Source of the DNA: Paenibacillus dendritiformis
Lineage (GTDB): Bacteria; Bacillota; Bacilli; Paenibacillales; Paenibacillaceae
DNA: 44,796 bases
Assembly (NCBI RefSeq): GCF_015845845.1
Contig: NZ_LDIG01000072.1
Coordinates: 1 to 44,796 of the forward strand
Direction: 5' to 3'
Shown: positions 1 to 7,760 of the stretch, piece by piece
Numbering within the stretch: position 1 is the stretch's first letter
Layout: every line of letters begins with the position of its first letter
Notes under the pieces: model-generated
Database searches by the model: none
Told to the model about the DNA's origin: nothing
What the model saw: the letters and a program-made list of their open reading frames with translations, nothing else
Program-made: the position numbers and the translations under genes

Positions 1-28
1 GCTGCAAACATATGAAAACACCTGTCCT

Positions 29-196
29 CTACTGGGTTCTTAATTCCAGTATCGACAAGTCATTGCATTTATAACGGCGAAGAAGCTCTTTTCTCACTTG
101 ATTATAAATCTCTTTCCGTCTATACTTCGGGGTGAACACAATGTGGTATTTGCACATCCACTTCGTGTGAGCTAGACTATAGTTCTTGTTTGCCAT
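29..196 (-). pseudogene. tnpA: IS200/IS605-type transposase TnpA, N-terminal stub
   Basis: Reading leftward from an ATG at 194-196, the frame encodes 55 residues and stops at TAG 29-31. The first ~35 residues match the start of IS200-type Y1 transposases: MANKNYSLAHTKWMC, then KYHIVFTPKYRRK, then IYNQVRK. The following residues (about ELLRRYKCNDLSILELRTQ) do not look like the family. The HUH motif and catalytic Tyr (usual length ~150 residues) are absent. It is therefore a truncated or rearranged copy, not a working transposase. A same-strand C-terminal part of such a transposase lies at the other end of the window (44593-44796). The family assignment is secure; what lies beyond the stop is not recognised. 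Confidence 0.8.
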
Positions 197-273
197 CTAA
201 GACCATTCCTTTCATTGAGCCTGAACATCTCAATTTTATCGGGATGGTCTTGTTGGTCAAACCCTCGATCCCT

Positions 274-292
274 CCACCCGCATAGCGGGTGG
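274..292. repeat. Palindromic hairpin upstream of the IS200 tnpA stub
   Basis: CCACCCGC / ATA / GCGGGTGG is a perfect 8-bp stem followed by T6 on the plus strand. Similar hairpins (ACCACCCG...CGGGTGGT) sit beyond tnpA of the second copy at 44457-44479. Subterminal hairpins are typical of IS200/IS605 ends, so this is probably element-end structure. It may also stop transcription entering the element. Confidence 0.55.
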
Positions 293-340
293 TTTTTTGT
301 TTCGTGCGTTTCACGCACTCAACGGGCTAAAGCCCATAAC

Positions 341-370
341 AAAAAAATCCCGGCCACCCGGACCGGGATT
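341..370 (-). terminator. Terminator of the TetR-SMR-SMR operon
   Basis: On the minus strand ATCCCGG pairs with CCGGGAT and is followed by seven T. It lies 45 bp after the stop of the last SMR gene. Confidence 0.8.
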
Positions 371-414
371 TCCCGCAGCGCACGCTGGCGCTGATTTGAC
401 ATTATCACATTAGT

Positions 415-729
415 TCACGATACGAGCTTTAAGCCAATGGCGGCTCCCAGCACCATGCATATAAAGACAATTCGCTTCCAGTCCTTCGATTCGCCGTAGG
501 CCAGCATGCCGACAATGGCGCCGCCCGATGCGCCGATACCGGTCCAGATCGCATACGCGGTTCCCATCGGCAGCGTCTCCATTGCATAAGCCAGGAAGGC
601 GAAGCTCGCTCCGAAACCTATCATCATGTAGATCACGGATTGCCATGTTTTTTCCGCATGGAATTTGTTAATCATCGTTACGCCAACCATTTCGCATAAC
701 CCTGCCAGCAGCAGCGAGATCCATGCCAT
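415..729 (-). CDS. Small multidrug resistance (SMR) transporter, second subunit
   Basis: This 104-residue protein has four predicted membrane helices and is an EmrE/SugE-class SMR transporter. The essential membrane Glu is E13 (GLCEMVG), equivalent to Glu14 of EmrE. The YAIWTGIGA stretch in helix 3 is the family signature. It exports lipophilic cations or guanidinium-like compounds in exchange for protons. Its ATG directly follows the TAA of the preceding SMR gene with no gap, so the two are translationally coupled and probably form a heterodimer, as in YkkCD or YvdRS of Bacillus. A TetR gene followed by two SMR genes resembles B. subtilis yvdT-yvdS-yvdR. The ligand cannot be read from the sequence. 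Confidence 0.9.
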   Translation of the reverse strand: MAWISLLLAGLCEMVGVTMINKFHAEKTWQSVIYMMIGFGASFAFLAYAMETLPMGTAYAIWTGIGASGGAIVGMLAYGESKDWKRIVFICMVLGAAIGLKLVS

Positions 730-1071
730 TTATGCCTCAGCTCCTTCCTTGTCCTTCTCCTTGGTAACCATTTTCAGGCCGATAACTCCGCCCAGGAGCA
801 AGAGAATAAGAAGAACCTTCGGCACGCTGAACGGTTCGCCGAAGAAGACAATGTCGGAGAATACCGTTCCGGCGGTGCCCAGACCGACGAACACCGCATA
901 TACAGTGCCAACCGGCAGCTTCTTCCCTGCCATGATCATGACGTAGAAGCTGATGAGGATGGCAATTATCGTGCCAATCCATTCCCATACATTGCTGGCA
1001 TGCTTCAAGCCAATGACCCAAAACACTTCAAAAAATGCAGCGATAAACACTTTGACCCAATGAATATTCAT
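730..1071 (-). CDS. Small multidrug resistance (SMR) transporter, first subunit
   Basis: This 113-residue, four-helix membrane protein is the first partner of a paired SMR exporter. The conserved proton/substrate Glu is E15 ([13 protein letters not shown]) and helix 3 carries the YAVFVGLG signature. The C-terminal tail is charged ([10 protein letters not shown]), as in the longer member of YkkC/YvdS-type pairs. It lies 59 bp downstream of a tetR gene on the same strand and abuts the second SMR gene. No guanidine-I (ykkC) riboswitch motif was seen upstream. Control is therefore probably through the TetR protein and its palindromic operator. Proton-coupled export at the cytoplasmic membrane is inferred from the family. 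Confidence 0.9.
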   Translation of the reverse strand: MNIHWVKVFIAAFFEVFWVIGLKHASNVWEWIGTIIAILISFYVMIMAGKKLPVGTVYAVFVGLGTAGTVFSDIVFFGEPFSVPKVLLILLLLGGVIGLKMVTKEKDKEGAEA

Positions 1072-1130
1072 AGTCTCACCTCTCCTGTTGCCGGCTCTCT
1101 GCGTAGTATGGCTTATCTATCGCCGCCCGA

Positions 1131-1709
1131 TTACGGAGCGATGCTGCGCTGGAACATCGTCCACGACGCTTCCAGCCTCTTTTTGAAACGAAGCGGCCCC
1201 CCCAGCAGCATTTCCACCAGCACCCCGTCCAGCAAGCACATGTAGGCGGCAGTGACGGTGTTCAGCTCGAGCTTGGCCAGCTGTCCTCTCGCCATTCCCT
1301 GTTCGCACACTCCGGCCAGCATTCGTTCCATTTCATCCAGATAGCCGTTGACCCGCTCCATGACCGGGCCCAGCAGCGGCGGCGGCGGAAAGAACATCAC
1401 GCGAAGCAGGAACTTCACATTGCTGTCGCTCTGATATCGTTCCTCGTAATCGATAATGAGGCCGTACAGTTGATCCTCAATTGCCTTCAGCTCCCCCTGC
1501 TGAGCGAAATAATCCGCCAGCCGCTCCAATTGATCCGCGACCGCTTTGTCGATGACACTCAAGAACAGATCATCCTTGTTCTTGAAATGCGCGTATATCG
1601 ATGGCGTTCGAATACCGACTTGGCTGGCGATATCGGACAGGGCAGCTCCTTCGTATCCGCTCGCGGCGAAATGCTCCAGCGCAGCTTCCAAAATACGATT
1701 GGCTGTCAT
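1131..1709 (-). CDS. TetR/AcrR-family transcriptional repressor
   Basis: The protein has an N-terminal TetR helix-turn-helix (residues ~5-50: ILEAALEHFAASGYEG, then SDIASQVGI, then SIYAHFKNKDDLF) and a helical ligand-binding domain of ~140 residues. The start chosen is the ATG at 1707-1709 because GGAGGG sits 7 bases upstream (1717-1722). An in-frame ATG 15 bases further upstream overlaps that ribosome site and is unlikely. It is the first gene of a three-gene operon with two SMR transporters. A perfect 18-bp palindrome lies just upstream, so it probably represses itself and the exporter until an inducer binds. The gene order matches yvdT-S-R of B. subtilis, but orthology is not proven. Confidence 0.9.
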   Translation of the reverse strand: MTANRILEAALEHFAASGYEGAALSDIASQVGIRTPSIYAHFKNKDDLFLSVIDKAVADQLERLADYFAQQGELKAIEDQLYGLIIDYEERYQSDSNVKFLLRVMFFPPPPLLGPVMERVNGYLDEMERMLAGVCEQGMARGQLAKLELNTVTAAYMCLLDGVLVEMLLGGPLRFKKRLEASWTMFQRSIAP

Positions 1710-1735
1710 GCGCCATCCCTCCATTTTCTTTTTAC

Positions 1736-1782
1736 CTAACTAACGTTAGTTAGATTTTTTCACATTCGCGATTGATTGTCAA
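1736..1782 (-). promoter_or_regulatory. TetR operator palindrome and sigma-A promoter of the SMR operon
   Basis: CTAACTAAC/GTTAGTTAG (1736-1753) is a perfect 18-bp palindrome between the promoter and the tetR start. Reading leftward, TTGACA (1782-1777) is followed after 17 bases by a weak -10 hexamer (AAAAAT, 1759-1754) that abuts the palindrome. This geometry fits autorepression by the downstream TetR. The palindrome is clear; the -10 choice is less certain. Confidence 0.8.
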
Positions 1783-1876
1783 GACTGTGCGTCCGCTGTT
1801 CAATGGCGCCATTCCGGTGTAAATAGTGCTAGATGGATATCATCGCTTAATCTAGGTGAACAGGTGGTGCGTGCCA

Positions 1877-2581
1877 ATGCAGATCATTCCATTAGAGGAG
1901 AAAACATTACACACCGCATTGCATCAGTTTATTTTTCCCTTTTCAATAAAAAAGGCAGCCTTCGCCAGTGTGGAGAAGCAGTTGCTGCGTGAAGGGTTTG
2001 TCCCGTTTTGCTTGTCGGATTCTTCGCAGGAGACCGCTTTTTACGGGCCTCGTCATGCGGTATCTCATCATTTGATGGAAAGCATGTTTTTGCCTTACAC
2101 GGACTATATTTTGTTTCCGGATTCTCTGCCGGACCAGGAAGGCTTCCAGCGTTATTCCAAAGCCTTCGAGACAACCTTCTTGTTCCAGATGGCGTATGCC
2201 AAGCTGCATGCCGTCATCCGATCGGCCGACGTTATTTTGTGCCCGTTCGATGTGGCGCTTGTTACGATTCGCACCGAGGTGCAGGCTAGCTGCTCCTTGA
2301 GCCATGCCCTTGAATTCGCCAAACGATTTCGTTCCCTTCAGAACCGGGAGCTGAATGATCGGCGCTCCTTCATCCATTCCTTGGATACGGGCAGCACCTA
2401 TCGGGAAACGCGCGAATTCATGAGCAAGGAGCTGATACCGGGGCTATTCGATTGGATCGAACGGGAGGAGCAGCCGTCCGGAGCCTTCGAAAAGCTTCCT
2501 TTTCTCATTAATGAGCGCATGTTCGCCATCGGCTTTTATGCGTCTGAGTGCGGAGACCTTCAAGCGATTCACGCGTCGTGA
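1877..2581 (+). CDS. CorA-like membrane protein, N-terminal part (frameshifted)
   Basis: The frame encodes ~234 residues with no membrane segment and ends at TGA 2579-2581. The ATG at 1877 has AGGTGG 9 bases upstream and is preferred to a GTG at 1856. The next frame (2548-3060) begins inside this one, has no ribosome site, and carries the two membrane helices and Gly-Met-Asn motif of the CorA superfamily. The two frames are best read as one ~395-residue gene broken by a one-base deletion between 2548 and 2578. The N-terminal half would be the large cytoplasmic domain of a divergent CorA-type channel. Its sequence is not recognisable on its own. A sequencing error or a real frameshift would look the same here. 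Confidence 0.6.
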   Translation: MQIIPLEEKTLHTALHQFIFPFSIKKAAFASVEKQLLREGFVPFCLSDSSQETAFYGPRHAVSHHLMESMFLPYTDYILFPDSLPDQEGFQRYSKAFETTFLFQMAYAKLHAVIRSADVILCPFDVALVTIRTEVQASCSLSHALEFAKRFRSLQNRELNDRRSFIHSLDTGSTYRETREFMSKELIPGLFDWIEREEQPSGAFEKLPFLINERMFAIGFYASECGDLQAIHAS

Positions 2582-3060
2582 AGCTGTCCAACCAGCATGT
2601 CCATCTTCAAGTAGGCAAGAATGAAGACACGGTCAAGGAACTAATCCACGACATTACGCTCTTCTCCTCCAAATATTACTTTCGCAAGATGGCGGCGGAA
2701 TCCCAATTGCGCGACATTTTCTGCCTCATCCGCGAACAATACGGGAATGATGCGCTGCTGAACGATGTCAAGCGAACCCTGTCGGATCTGTATGAATTCC
2801 AGGCGAATACAACGGGCCGCCGCTCCGGCTATATGCTGCAAATACTGACCATTTACACGGTCATCAGCGGGATATACGGGATGAATCAGATCATCGACGA
2901 CTTGGAATACCCGATGAAATGGAAGCGGCTATCCGAATATTCTTTCTTCGAATATCTGGCGATGGCCGTTATTTTCTCGGGAATCGCCGTCAGCATCACG
3001 CTGGCCATTTCTGCGCTCTGGCATCTGTTCAAGGAGCTGCAGCGGCGCCGGGACTCGTAG
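2548..3060 (+). CDS. CorA-like membrane protein, C-terminal part with GMN motif
   Basis: This frame supplies ~160 residues that continue the 1877-2581 gene after a -1-type frame change. It has a helical stretch, then TM1 (about YMLQILTIYTVISGIYG) ending in the YGMN motif that marks the selectivity loop of CorA Mg2+ channels. A ~30-residue loop and TM2 (about FFEYLAMAVIFSGIAVSI) follow. The order TM1-GMN-loop-TM2 at the extreme C-terminus is diagnostic of the CorA/2-TM-GxN superfamily. Its first possible start is a GTG at 2548 without a Shine-Dalgarno sequence, so it is unlikely to be translated alone. The transported ion is unknown; Mg2+ or another divalent cation is the family expectation. 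Confidence 0.6.
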   Translation: MRRPSSDSRVVKLSNQHVHLQVGKNEDTVKELIHDITLFSSKYYFRKMAAESQLRDIFCLIREQYGNDALLNDVKRTLSDLYEFQANTTGRRSGYMLQILTIYTVISGIYGMNQIIDDLEYPMKWKRLSEYSFFEYLAMAVIFSGIAVSITLAISALWHLFKELQRRRDS

Positions 3061-3141
3061 ACCGCTTATCTTCTTCCGTCAATATACGGCAAATAACCCG
3101 CCCTCCCGGACGGGACAACGGGTGTTTCATGGGGCGTAAAC

Positions 3142-4074
3142 TTAGGCAGGCTGTAAATCAAGCCATGCGATTTCCTGTTCGGTTAGCGACAGCCGTGCGG
3201 CCGCAAAGCAGGACTCCAGTTCCTTGCGGTTCCGGGCGCCGATAATGGCCGCCGTCGGGAACGGCTGAAGCAGGACGTAAGCCAGGGCAATCTGAATCGG
3301 CTCGACTCCTTTGCTCGCGGCGAGCTTGCTGGCCCGATCGTAACGTTCCCAGTTCGCGTCATTGTAGAAAACACGCATAAGATCCGGATCCGGGCAATTC
3401 TCTCTCGTATAGCGGCCCGTGAAAAATCCTCGCGCTTGGGAAGACCAGGACAAAAGCGGCAGTCCCGTGCGTCGATGCCAGCCGATGGTCTCCGCATCCG
3501 CGCTGATACAGTCCGGCCAATACGGTTCCTTCGCCTTGGCCAGGCTCAAGTTCGGGCTGCTGAACGAGAACCCGCGCAGCCCATTGGCTGCCGCATACCG
3601 GTTCGCTTCCTGCAGCCGCTGCCAGGTCCAGTTCGAGCCTCCGAAAGCCTGTATTTTGCCCTCCTCCGCCAATTCATTCAAAATATCGAGAATGACGGCC
3701 ACTTCCACGTCCGGGTCGTCCCGGTGCAGCGCATACAGATCGACATAATCGGTCCGCAGCCGTTCCAGGCTCTGTTCCAGCTGGTCGCGAATCGCCTGCC
3801 GGTTCATTTGTGGGCCACTCTGATTCGGATGGGCCCCCTTCGTCCAGATCCGGATGTCCTTCCGGTTCCGCCGCTCTTCTACCCACATGCCGATCGCCTG
3901 CTCGCTCTTGCCTCCGCAATAAATGTAGGCCGTATCGATCGTATTGCCGCCAAGCTCCGTGAAATCATCGAGAACCTGGGCCACATGATCATACGTCTCC
4001 GGCGCAAAAAAGTCCGAACCCATAATTAAGCGGGATACTGGTTGCTCCAGCCCGTGAATGTCCAGCATCTTCAT
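3142..4074 (-). CDS. Aldo/keto reductase
   Basis: This ~310-residue NADPH-dependent reductase has a TIM-barrel fold. The AKR tetrad is visible: Asp and Tyr in NTIDTAYIY, Lys in IRIWTKGAHP and His in YVDLYALHRDDP. The C-terminal NADP-binding region (AIIGARNRKELE) is intact. The start at 4074 is chosen because GGGGAGGAGG lies 6 bases upstream; the longer frame up to 4155 has no ribosome site. It begins 22 bp after the stop of a Gfo/Idh/MocA-type dehydrogenase and is surely co-transcribed with it. Such pairs commonly act on sugars or inositols, but the substrate is not evident. Adding it to a named pathway would be speculation. Confidence 0.9.
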   Translation of the reverse strand: MKMLDIHGLEQPVSRLIMGSDFFAPETYDHVAQVLDDFTELGGNTIDTAYIYCGGKSEQAIGMWVEERRNRKDIRIWTKGAHPNQSGPQMNRQAIRDQLEQSLERLRTDYVDLYALHRDDPDVEVAVILDILNELAEEGKIQAFGGSNWTWQRLQEANRYAAANGLRGFSFSSPNLSLAKAKEPYWPDCISADAETIGWHRRTGLPLLSWSSQARGFFTGRYTRENCPDPDLMRVFYNDANWERYDRASKLAASKGVEPIQIALAYVLLQPFPTAAIIGARNRKELESCFAAARLSLTEQEIAWLDLQPA

Positions 4075-4096
4075 CGGCTTCCTCCTCCCCTGTCCA

Positions 4097-5095
4097 TTAC
4101 ATATCATGGATAACGACTCGCCGCCGCTCCCGCGCGGAGGCCAAGCAGGCGTCAATCGCCTTCATATTGAGAACGGCATCCTCCGGCTCGAACAGCAGCT
4201 TCTCCATGCCCCAGACGGCCCGCGCCAGATTGTCGGCTTGAAGCGCATATGTATTCAGCTCCGGCGGCGTTTCTTCCCGCGTTCCGTTCACGCCGTGTAC
4301 AGTAAACGCGGCATTGCCGACGAAGGCCGAGGGCAGCTCAATCCGCCCGTCGGATCCGAGAATCTCCAGCGTGTTGCGGGAGGCCGCCCACATCCCGCAA
4401 TCGAACGTCAAGCCCACCGCGTTCGGGAACTCCAGCAGCCCGGACGCCATCATATCCACATCCCCGTGCTCGGGGGAGAAGAATGCCTGCACCGTGGCAG
4501 CGACCGGCTCCGTCCCGAGCACATACCGGGCGGCGCTGATCGGATAACAGCCGACATCATAGATCGAACCGCCGCCCCATTCCTTCTTGTACCGTACATT
4601 GCCGGCATCGCCGGCATTATTGAAGGTGAACGCCCCGTGAATGCCGCGCACCTCGCCTATCTCCCCTGCCTCAATAATGTCGCGGATGCGGGCATAGCGG
4701 GGATGGTGGCGGTACATGAACGCTTCCGCCAGCAGCACCTTCGCCTCGCGGCAAGCCGCGGCCATCCGCTTGGCCTCGCCGGCCGTCAGCGCAATCGGCT
4801 TCTCGCACAGCACATGCTTGCCCGCCTCCGCCGCCCGGATCGTCCATTCCATATGAAGATGATTCGGAAGCGGAATATAGACGGCATCGATGTCCGGATC
4901 GGCAAGCAGCTCCTCATAGCTGCCGTACGCCTGCGGAATGTTGAGCTTCCGGGCGGTCTCCTCCGCTTTGACCAGCTCGCGGCTGGCGATGGCCGCCACT
5001 TCCCCCGTCTCGGAAGCGCGAATGCCGGGGATGACGGCGCGGATCGCTATGCTGGCGCACCCGAGTATCCCCCAGCGCAGTTTGTGGGTCATCAT
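4097..5095 (-). CDS. Gfo/Idh/MocA-family NAD(P)-dependent oxidoreductase
   Basis: This ~332-residue protein has an N-terminal Rossmann fold (GILGCASIA near residue 9) and the family's EKP signature (HVLCEKPIAL) with the catalytic Lys. The C-terminal alpha/beta domain starts around EAFMYRHHPRY and includes GGGSIYDVGCYPI. The start at 5095 (ATG ATG) follows GGAGG by 7 bases; an ATG 18 bases upstream overlaps that site. It is the first gene of a two-gene operon with the aldo/keto reductase at 3142-4074. Members oxidise sugars, sugar acids or inositols, or reduce related ketones. The particular substrate cannot be assigned. Confidence 0.92.
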   Translation of the reverse strand: MMTHKLRWGILGCASIAIRAVIPGIRASETGEVAAIASRELVKAEETARKLNIPQAYGSYEELLADPDIDAVYIPLPNHLHMEWTIRAAEAGKHVLCEKPIALTAGEAKRMAAACREAKVLLAEAFMYRHHPRYARIRDIIEAGEIGEVRGIHGAFTFNNAGDAGNVRYKKEWGGGSIYDVGCYPISAARYVLGTEPVAATVQAFFSPEHGDVDMMASGLLEFPNAVGLTFDCGMWAASRNTLEILGSDGRIELPSAFVGNAAFTVHGVNGTREETPPELNTYALQADNLARAVWGMEKLLFEPEDAVLNMKAIDACLASARERRRVVIHDM

Positions 5096-5312
5096 TGCCC
5101 CTCCTCCATCCATATGTCATCGTTTTGAAATCATGATGACTGAATCAGCTTGAGGCTATTATAGGGGATGGTCCGGCAAAAATCTATAACAGCGTTTTCA
5201 TCGGCATGTAACGATTTGAAACGGTAAAAAAATCGATTTATGCATAATTTCTCATGCATGCGCAACACTAACCAAGTATGCAACTACCAACAACACTTAG
5301 GAGGAACACACG

Positions 5313-5645
5313 ATGTACAATGCATCTATCTCATCCCAGATCAATCAGTGCGAGCAAATCATTGCCCAAATGATGCGCCAAACGCAGCAAGCATCGCAAA
5401 TGTACCAGCAATTGATGCAGCAGGAGCAGCAAAACGCGTCCCGTCTGGAAGAACTGGCTCAACGCGAACGCCAAGCGGTGCAAGTTATCCAGACGGCCCT
5501 GCAAGGCCATCAGACGGCGATGCAGCAAATGCAGCAAGTAACCCAGCTCTGCCAGCAAATGGAGCAATCGATGCAAAGCGCCGCCAACCTTAGCTATGTT
5601 CAGCCGTCCTACGGGGCGACCTCCTATACGAATCGCGCCTACTAA
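5313..5645 (+). CDS. Small Gln-rich, coiled-coil-like protein of unknown function
   Basis: This 110-residue protein contains ~30 Gln, is rich in Met, and has almost no hydrophobic core. Residues 1-92 read as one long amphipathic helix or coiled coil with repeated QQ pairs (QQMQQVTQLCQQM). The tail is Tyr/Ser/Asn-rich (SYVQPSYGATSYTNRAY), with three Tyr near the end. A strong ribosome site (AGGAGG) lies upstream of the ATG, and a 9-bp GC-rich hairpin follows the stop. There is no signal peptide. Tyr-rich tails and Gln-rich helices occur in spore-coat proteins of Bacillus and Paenibacillus, so a coat or structural role is possible. I do not recognise a named family, and the role is a guess from composition. 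Confidence 0.75.
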   Translation: MYNASISSQINQCEQIIAQMMRQTQQASQMYQQLMQQEQQNASRLEELAQRERQAVQVIQTALQGHQTAMQQMQQVTQLCQQMEQSMQSAANLSYVQPSYGATSYTNRAY

Positions 5646-5665
5646 TGCCGATTCCCCGCATGTAT

Positions 5666-5695
5666 CGGGCCGCTCCTCGGTGAGGAAGCGGCCCG
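5666..5695. terminator. Hairpin between the Gln-rich gene and argS
   Basis: CGGGCCGCT pairs with AGCGGCCCG, and an inner CCTC/GAGG extends the stem. There is no T-run, but the convergent genes on both sides (stops at 5645 and 5717) make a shared terminator likely. Confidence 0.6.
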
Positions 5696-5716
5696 TAATC
5701 TGCATCGCCCCAAGCG

Positions 5717-7438
5717 CTATATTCGTGCGGGCGTCTGAATTCCGATAATGCGCAGCCCTTGGCGGAGCACGTTCGAGACGGCGGCGGTCAGCGCCAGCTT
5801 CGCTCTTCTCGCTTCCGGGTCGTCCACCAGAATCGGCTCATGGTGATAGAAGCGGTTGAACTGCTTCGCCGCTTCCAGCAGCAGGCGCACGAACAGCGAA
5901 GGCTCATTGTGCTGGACGGCGGCAGCGACCGTCTCCTCGAACTGGGACAGCGTCTTCACGCAGGCCCATGCTTCGGGGCCGGACAGATGCAAGCCCTGAA
6001 CCGGCCCAGCAGCTGCTTCGGCATCGTCCTGCCCGCCTGTCACGTCCAAATCCCGCCCCTTCTCCAGCAGACGCAGCGTGCGCGCGTACGTGTACTGCAT
6101 GTAAGGGGCCGTCTCCCCTTCGAAGCGCAGCGCCTCCTCCAGTTGGAAGTCCACGCTCAGCATCCGGCTGTTCTTCACATCGCCGAACACGATCGCCCCG
6201 ACTCCGATCGCCTCCGCGATGCTCTCTTTGTCCGGGGACTGCGGGTTCTTTTCCTCGACAATCGCCATCGCTTTGGCGACCGCTTCATTCAACACCTCAT
6301 CCAGAAAGACGACCTTGCCTCTTCGCGTCGACATTTTCTTGCCGTTGAAGGTCATCAAGCCGAAGGCGACATGCTCGCAATCCTCCGCCCAGGCATACCC
6401 CATCTTGCGAAGCACCGCGTACACTTGGCGGAAATGAAGCTGCTGCTCCGCGCCGACCACATACAGCAGCTTGTCGGCGCCCATCATTCCCTTCCGGTAG
6501 ATCGCCGTAGCCAGATCGCGCGTCGGATAGATTGTCGTGCCGTTCGATTTCAGGATGAGACAAGGCGGCATGCCTTCCTCATCGAGACGGACGACCATGG
6601 CGCCATCGCTCTCTTCCAGCAGGCCAAGTTCGGTCAGACGCTCCACGACCGCCCCCATCTTGTCGTTGTAGAAGCTCTCGCCGAGCACATGATCGAACTG
6701 AACGCCCAGCCGCTCATACACCCGGTTGAATTCCTCCATGCTCACATCGACGAAATACGACCATAAGGCGAGCGTCTCCGCATCGCCCTGCTCCAGCTTG
6801 CGGAACCATTCGCGCGCCTCGTCCTCCAGCTCCGGATGCCGCTCCGCTTCCTCATGGAACTTCACATACAGCTTCAGACTCTCTTCTATCGGCTGGCGGC
6901 GCAGCGCCTCTTCATCGCCCCAATGCCGGTAAGCCGCGATCAGCTTGCCGAATTGGGTGCCCCAATCGCCGAGATGATTCACCTTCTCCACCTCATACCC
7001 GGCCTGTTTGTACAGATTGGCCAGCGCATTGCCGATGACGGTGGAGCGCAAATGCCCGATGCCGAACGGCTTCGCGATATTCGGGGACGACATGTCAATG
7101 ACGACCCGCTTGCCGGCTCCGGTGTGCAAGCGCCCATAATCGGGCTGAAGCATGCGCTCGAGCAGCTTCGGCGCCTGGACGGTCGGATCGAAGTAAAGAT
7201 TGACGTATCCGCCGGCCGCTTCGGCGCGGACGCCGTCCCGTCCCTGATCATTCACCTGCGCGGCGATCTCGGCCGCAATCAGATGCGCGGCCTGTCTGCG
7301 CCGCTTCGCCAGCGGGAAGCAAGGATACGCATAATCGCCCAGCTCCGGCTTCGGCGGCAGCTCCAGACTGCGCAGCAGTTCCTCCATCGGCAATTGGACT
7401 AACGGTTGCAGCAGCTCGGCTGCAGCGTGTTTTAACAT
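5717..7438 (-). CDS. argS: Arginyl-tRNA synthetase
   Basis: This ~573-residue class I synthetase charges tRNA-Arg with arginine in the cytoplasm. The N-terminal Add-1 domain includes PELGDYAYPCFPLAK. The HIGH motif appears as FGIGHLRST (after SPNIAKP). The KMSK loop is the variant KMSTRRGK, common in ArgRS. The C-terminal DALR anticodon-binding domain ends near QGLRIIGIQTPARI. The start is the ATG at 7438 with GGAGG 8 bases upstream; earlier in-frame Met codons lie within the leader RNA. A T-box leader precedes it, so expression should rise when tRNA-Arg is uncharged. The frame is complete and of usual length. Confidence 0.97.
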   Translation of the reverse strand: MLKHAAAELLQPLVQLPMEELLRSLELPPKPELGDYAYPCFPLAKRRRQAAHLIAAEIAAQVNDQGRDGVRAEAAGGYVNLYFDPTVQAPKLLERMLQPDYGRLHTGAGKRVVIDMSSPNIAKPFGIGHLRSTVIGNALANLYKQAGYEVEKVNHLGDWGTQFGKLIAAYRHWGDEEALRRQPIEESLKLYVKFHEEAERHPELEDEAREWFRKLEQGDAETLALWSYFVDVSMEEFNRVYERLGVQFDHVLGESFYNDKMGAVVERLTELGLLEESDGAMVVRLDEEGMPPCLILKSNGTTIYPTRDLATAIYRKGMMGADKLLYVVGAEQQLHFRQVYAVLRKMGYAWAEDCEHVAFGLMTFNGKKMSTRRGKVVFLDEVLNEAVAKAMAIVEEKNPQSPDKESIAEAIGVGAIVFGDVKNSRMLSVDFQLEEALRFEGETAPYMQYTYARTLRLLEKGRDLDVTGGQDDAEAAAGPVQGLHLSGPEAWACVKTLSQFEETVAAAVQHNEPSLFVRLLLEAAKQFNRFYHHEPILVDDPEARRAKLALTAAVSNVLRQGLRIIGIQTPARI

Positions 7439-7470
7439 GACGACAACCTCCATTACCTTATCATGAAAAT

Positions 7471-7760
7471 AAAAAAAGCCCCCGTCTGCAAAGAGACGGA
7501 GGCATTGGATCCGTGGTACCACTCTCATTGAACCGGGCATGCGAATGCCAGGTTCCCCTTATTCCCGAATAACGGCTGCGCCGGAATGCCCTACTTCACG
7601 CCTCCGCCATGGTGCGCGGCGGCTTCGGTTCAGGCATTCAACTCCCGGGTCCGCTTCCCTGACGCTGCCGTGCCGGCTTTCACCTGTTCCGGCTCTCTGC
7701 TGACGGCTCCACGTTCGGTACTCTCCCGATCATCGTCTTCTGATATGCGGTTAATGTCGT
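7471..7760 (-). promoter_or_regulatory. T-box leader of argS
   Basis: Reading leftward, the leader has a stem I with an AGAGAG element and a GGTGAAAG-like distal element. The T-box core GAGTGGTACCACGG lies at about 7524-7511. A GC-rich terminator (7503-7478) with a T-run (7477-7471) ends before argS. Uncharged tRNA would pair with the T-box bulge and favour antitermination. The likely specifier is CGG (7653-7651) followed by the usual purine A, an arginine codon consistent with the gene. The specifier choice is from linear position only; the T-box identity is firm. Confidence 0.92.

Noticed and set aside
1071-1131. A possible guanidine-I (ykkC) riboswitch before the SMR pair
   Set aside because: Only 59 bp with no aptamer motifs; control is by TetR.
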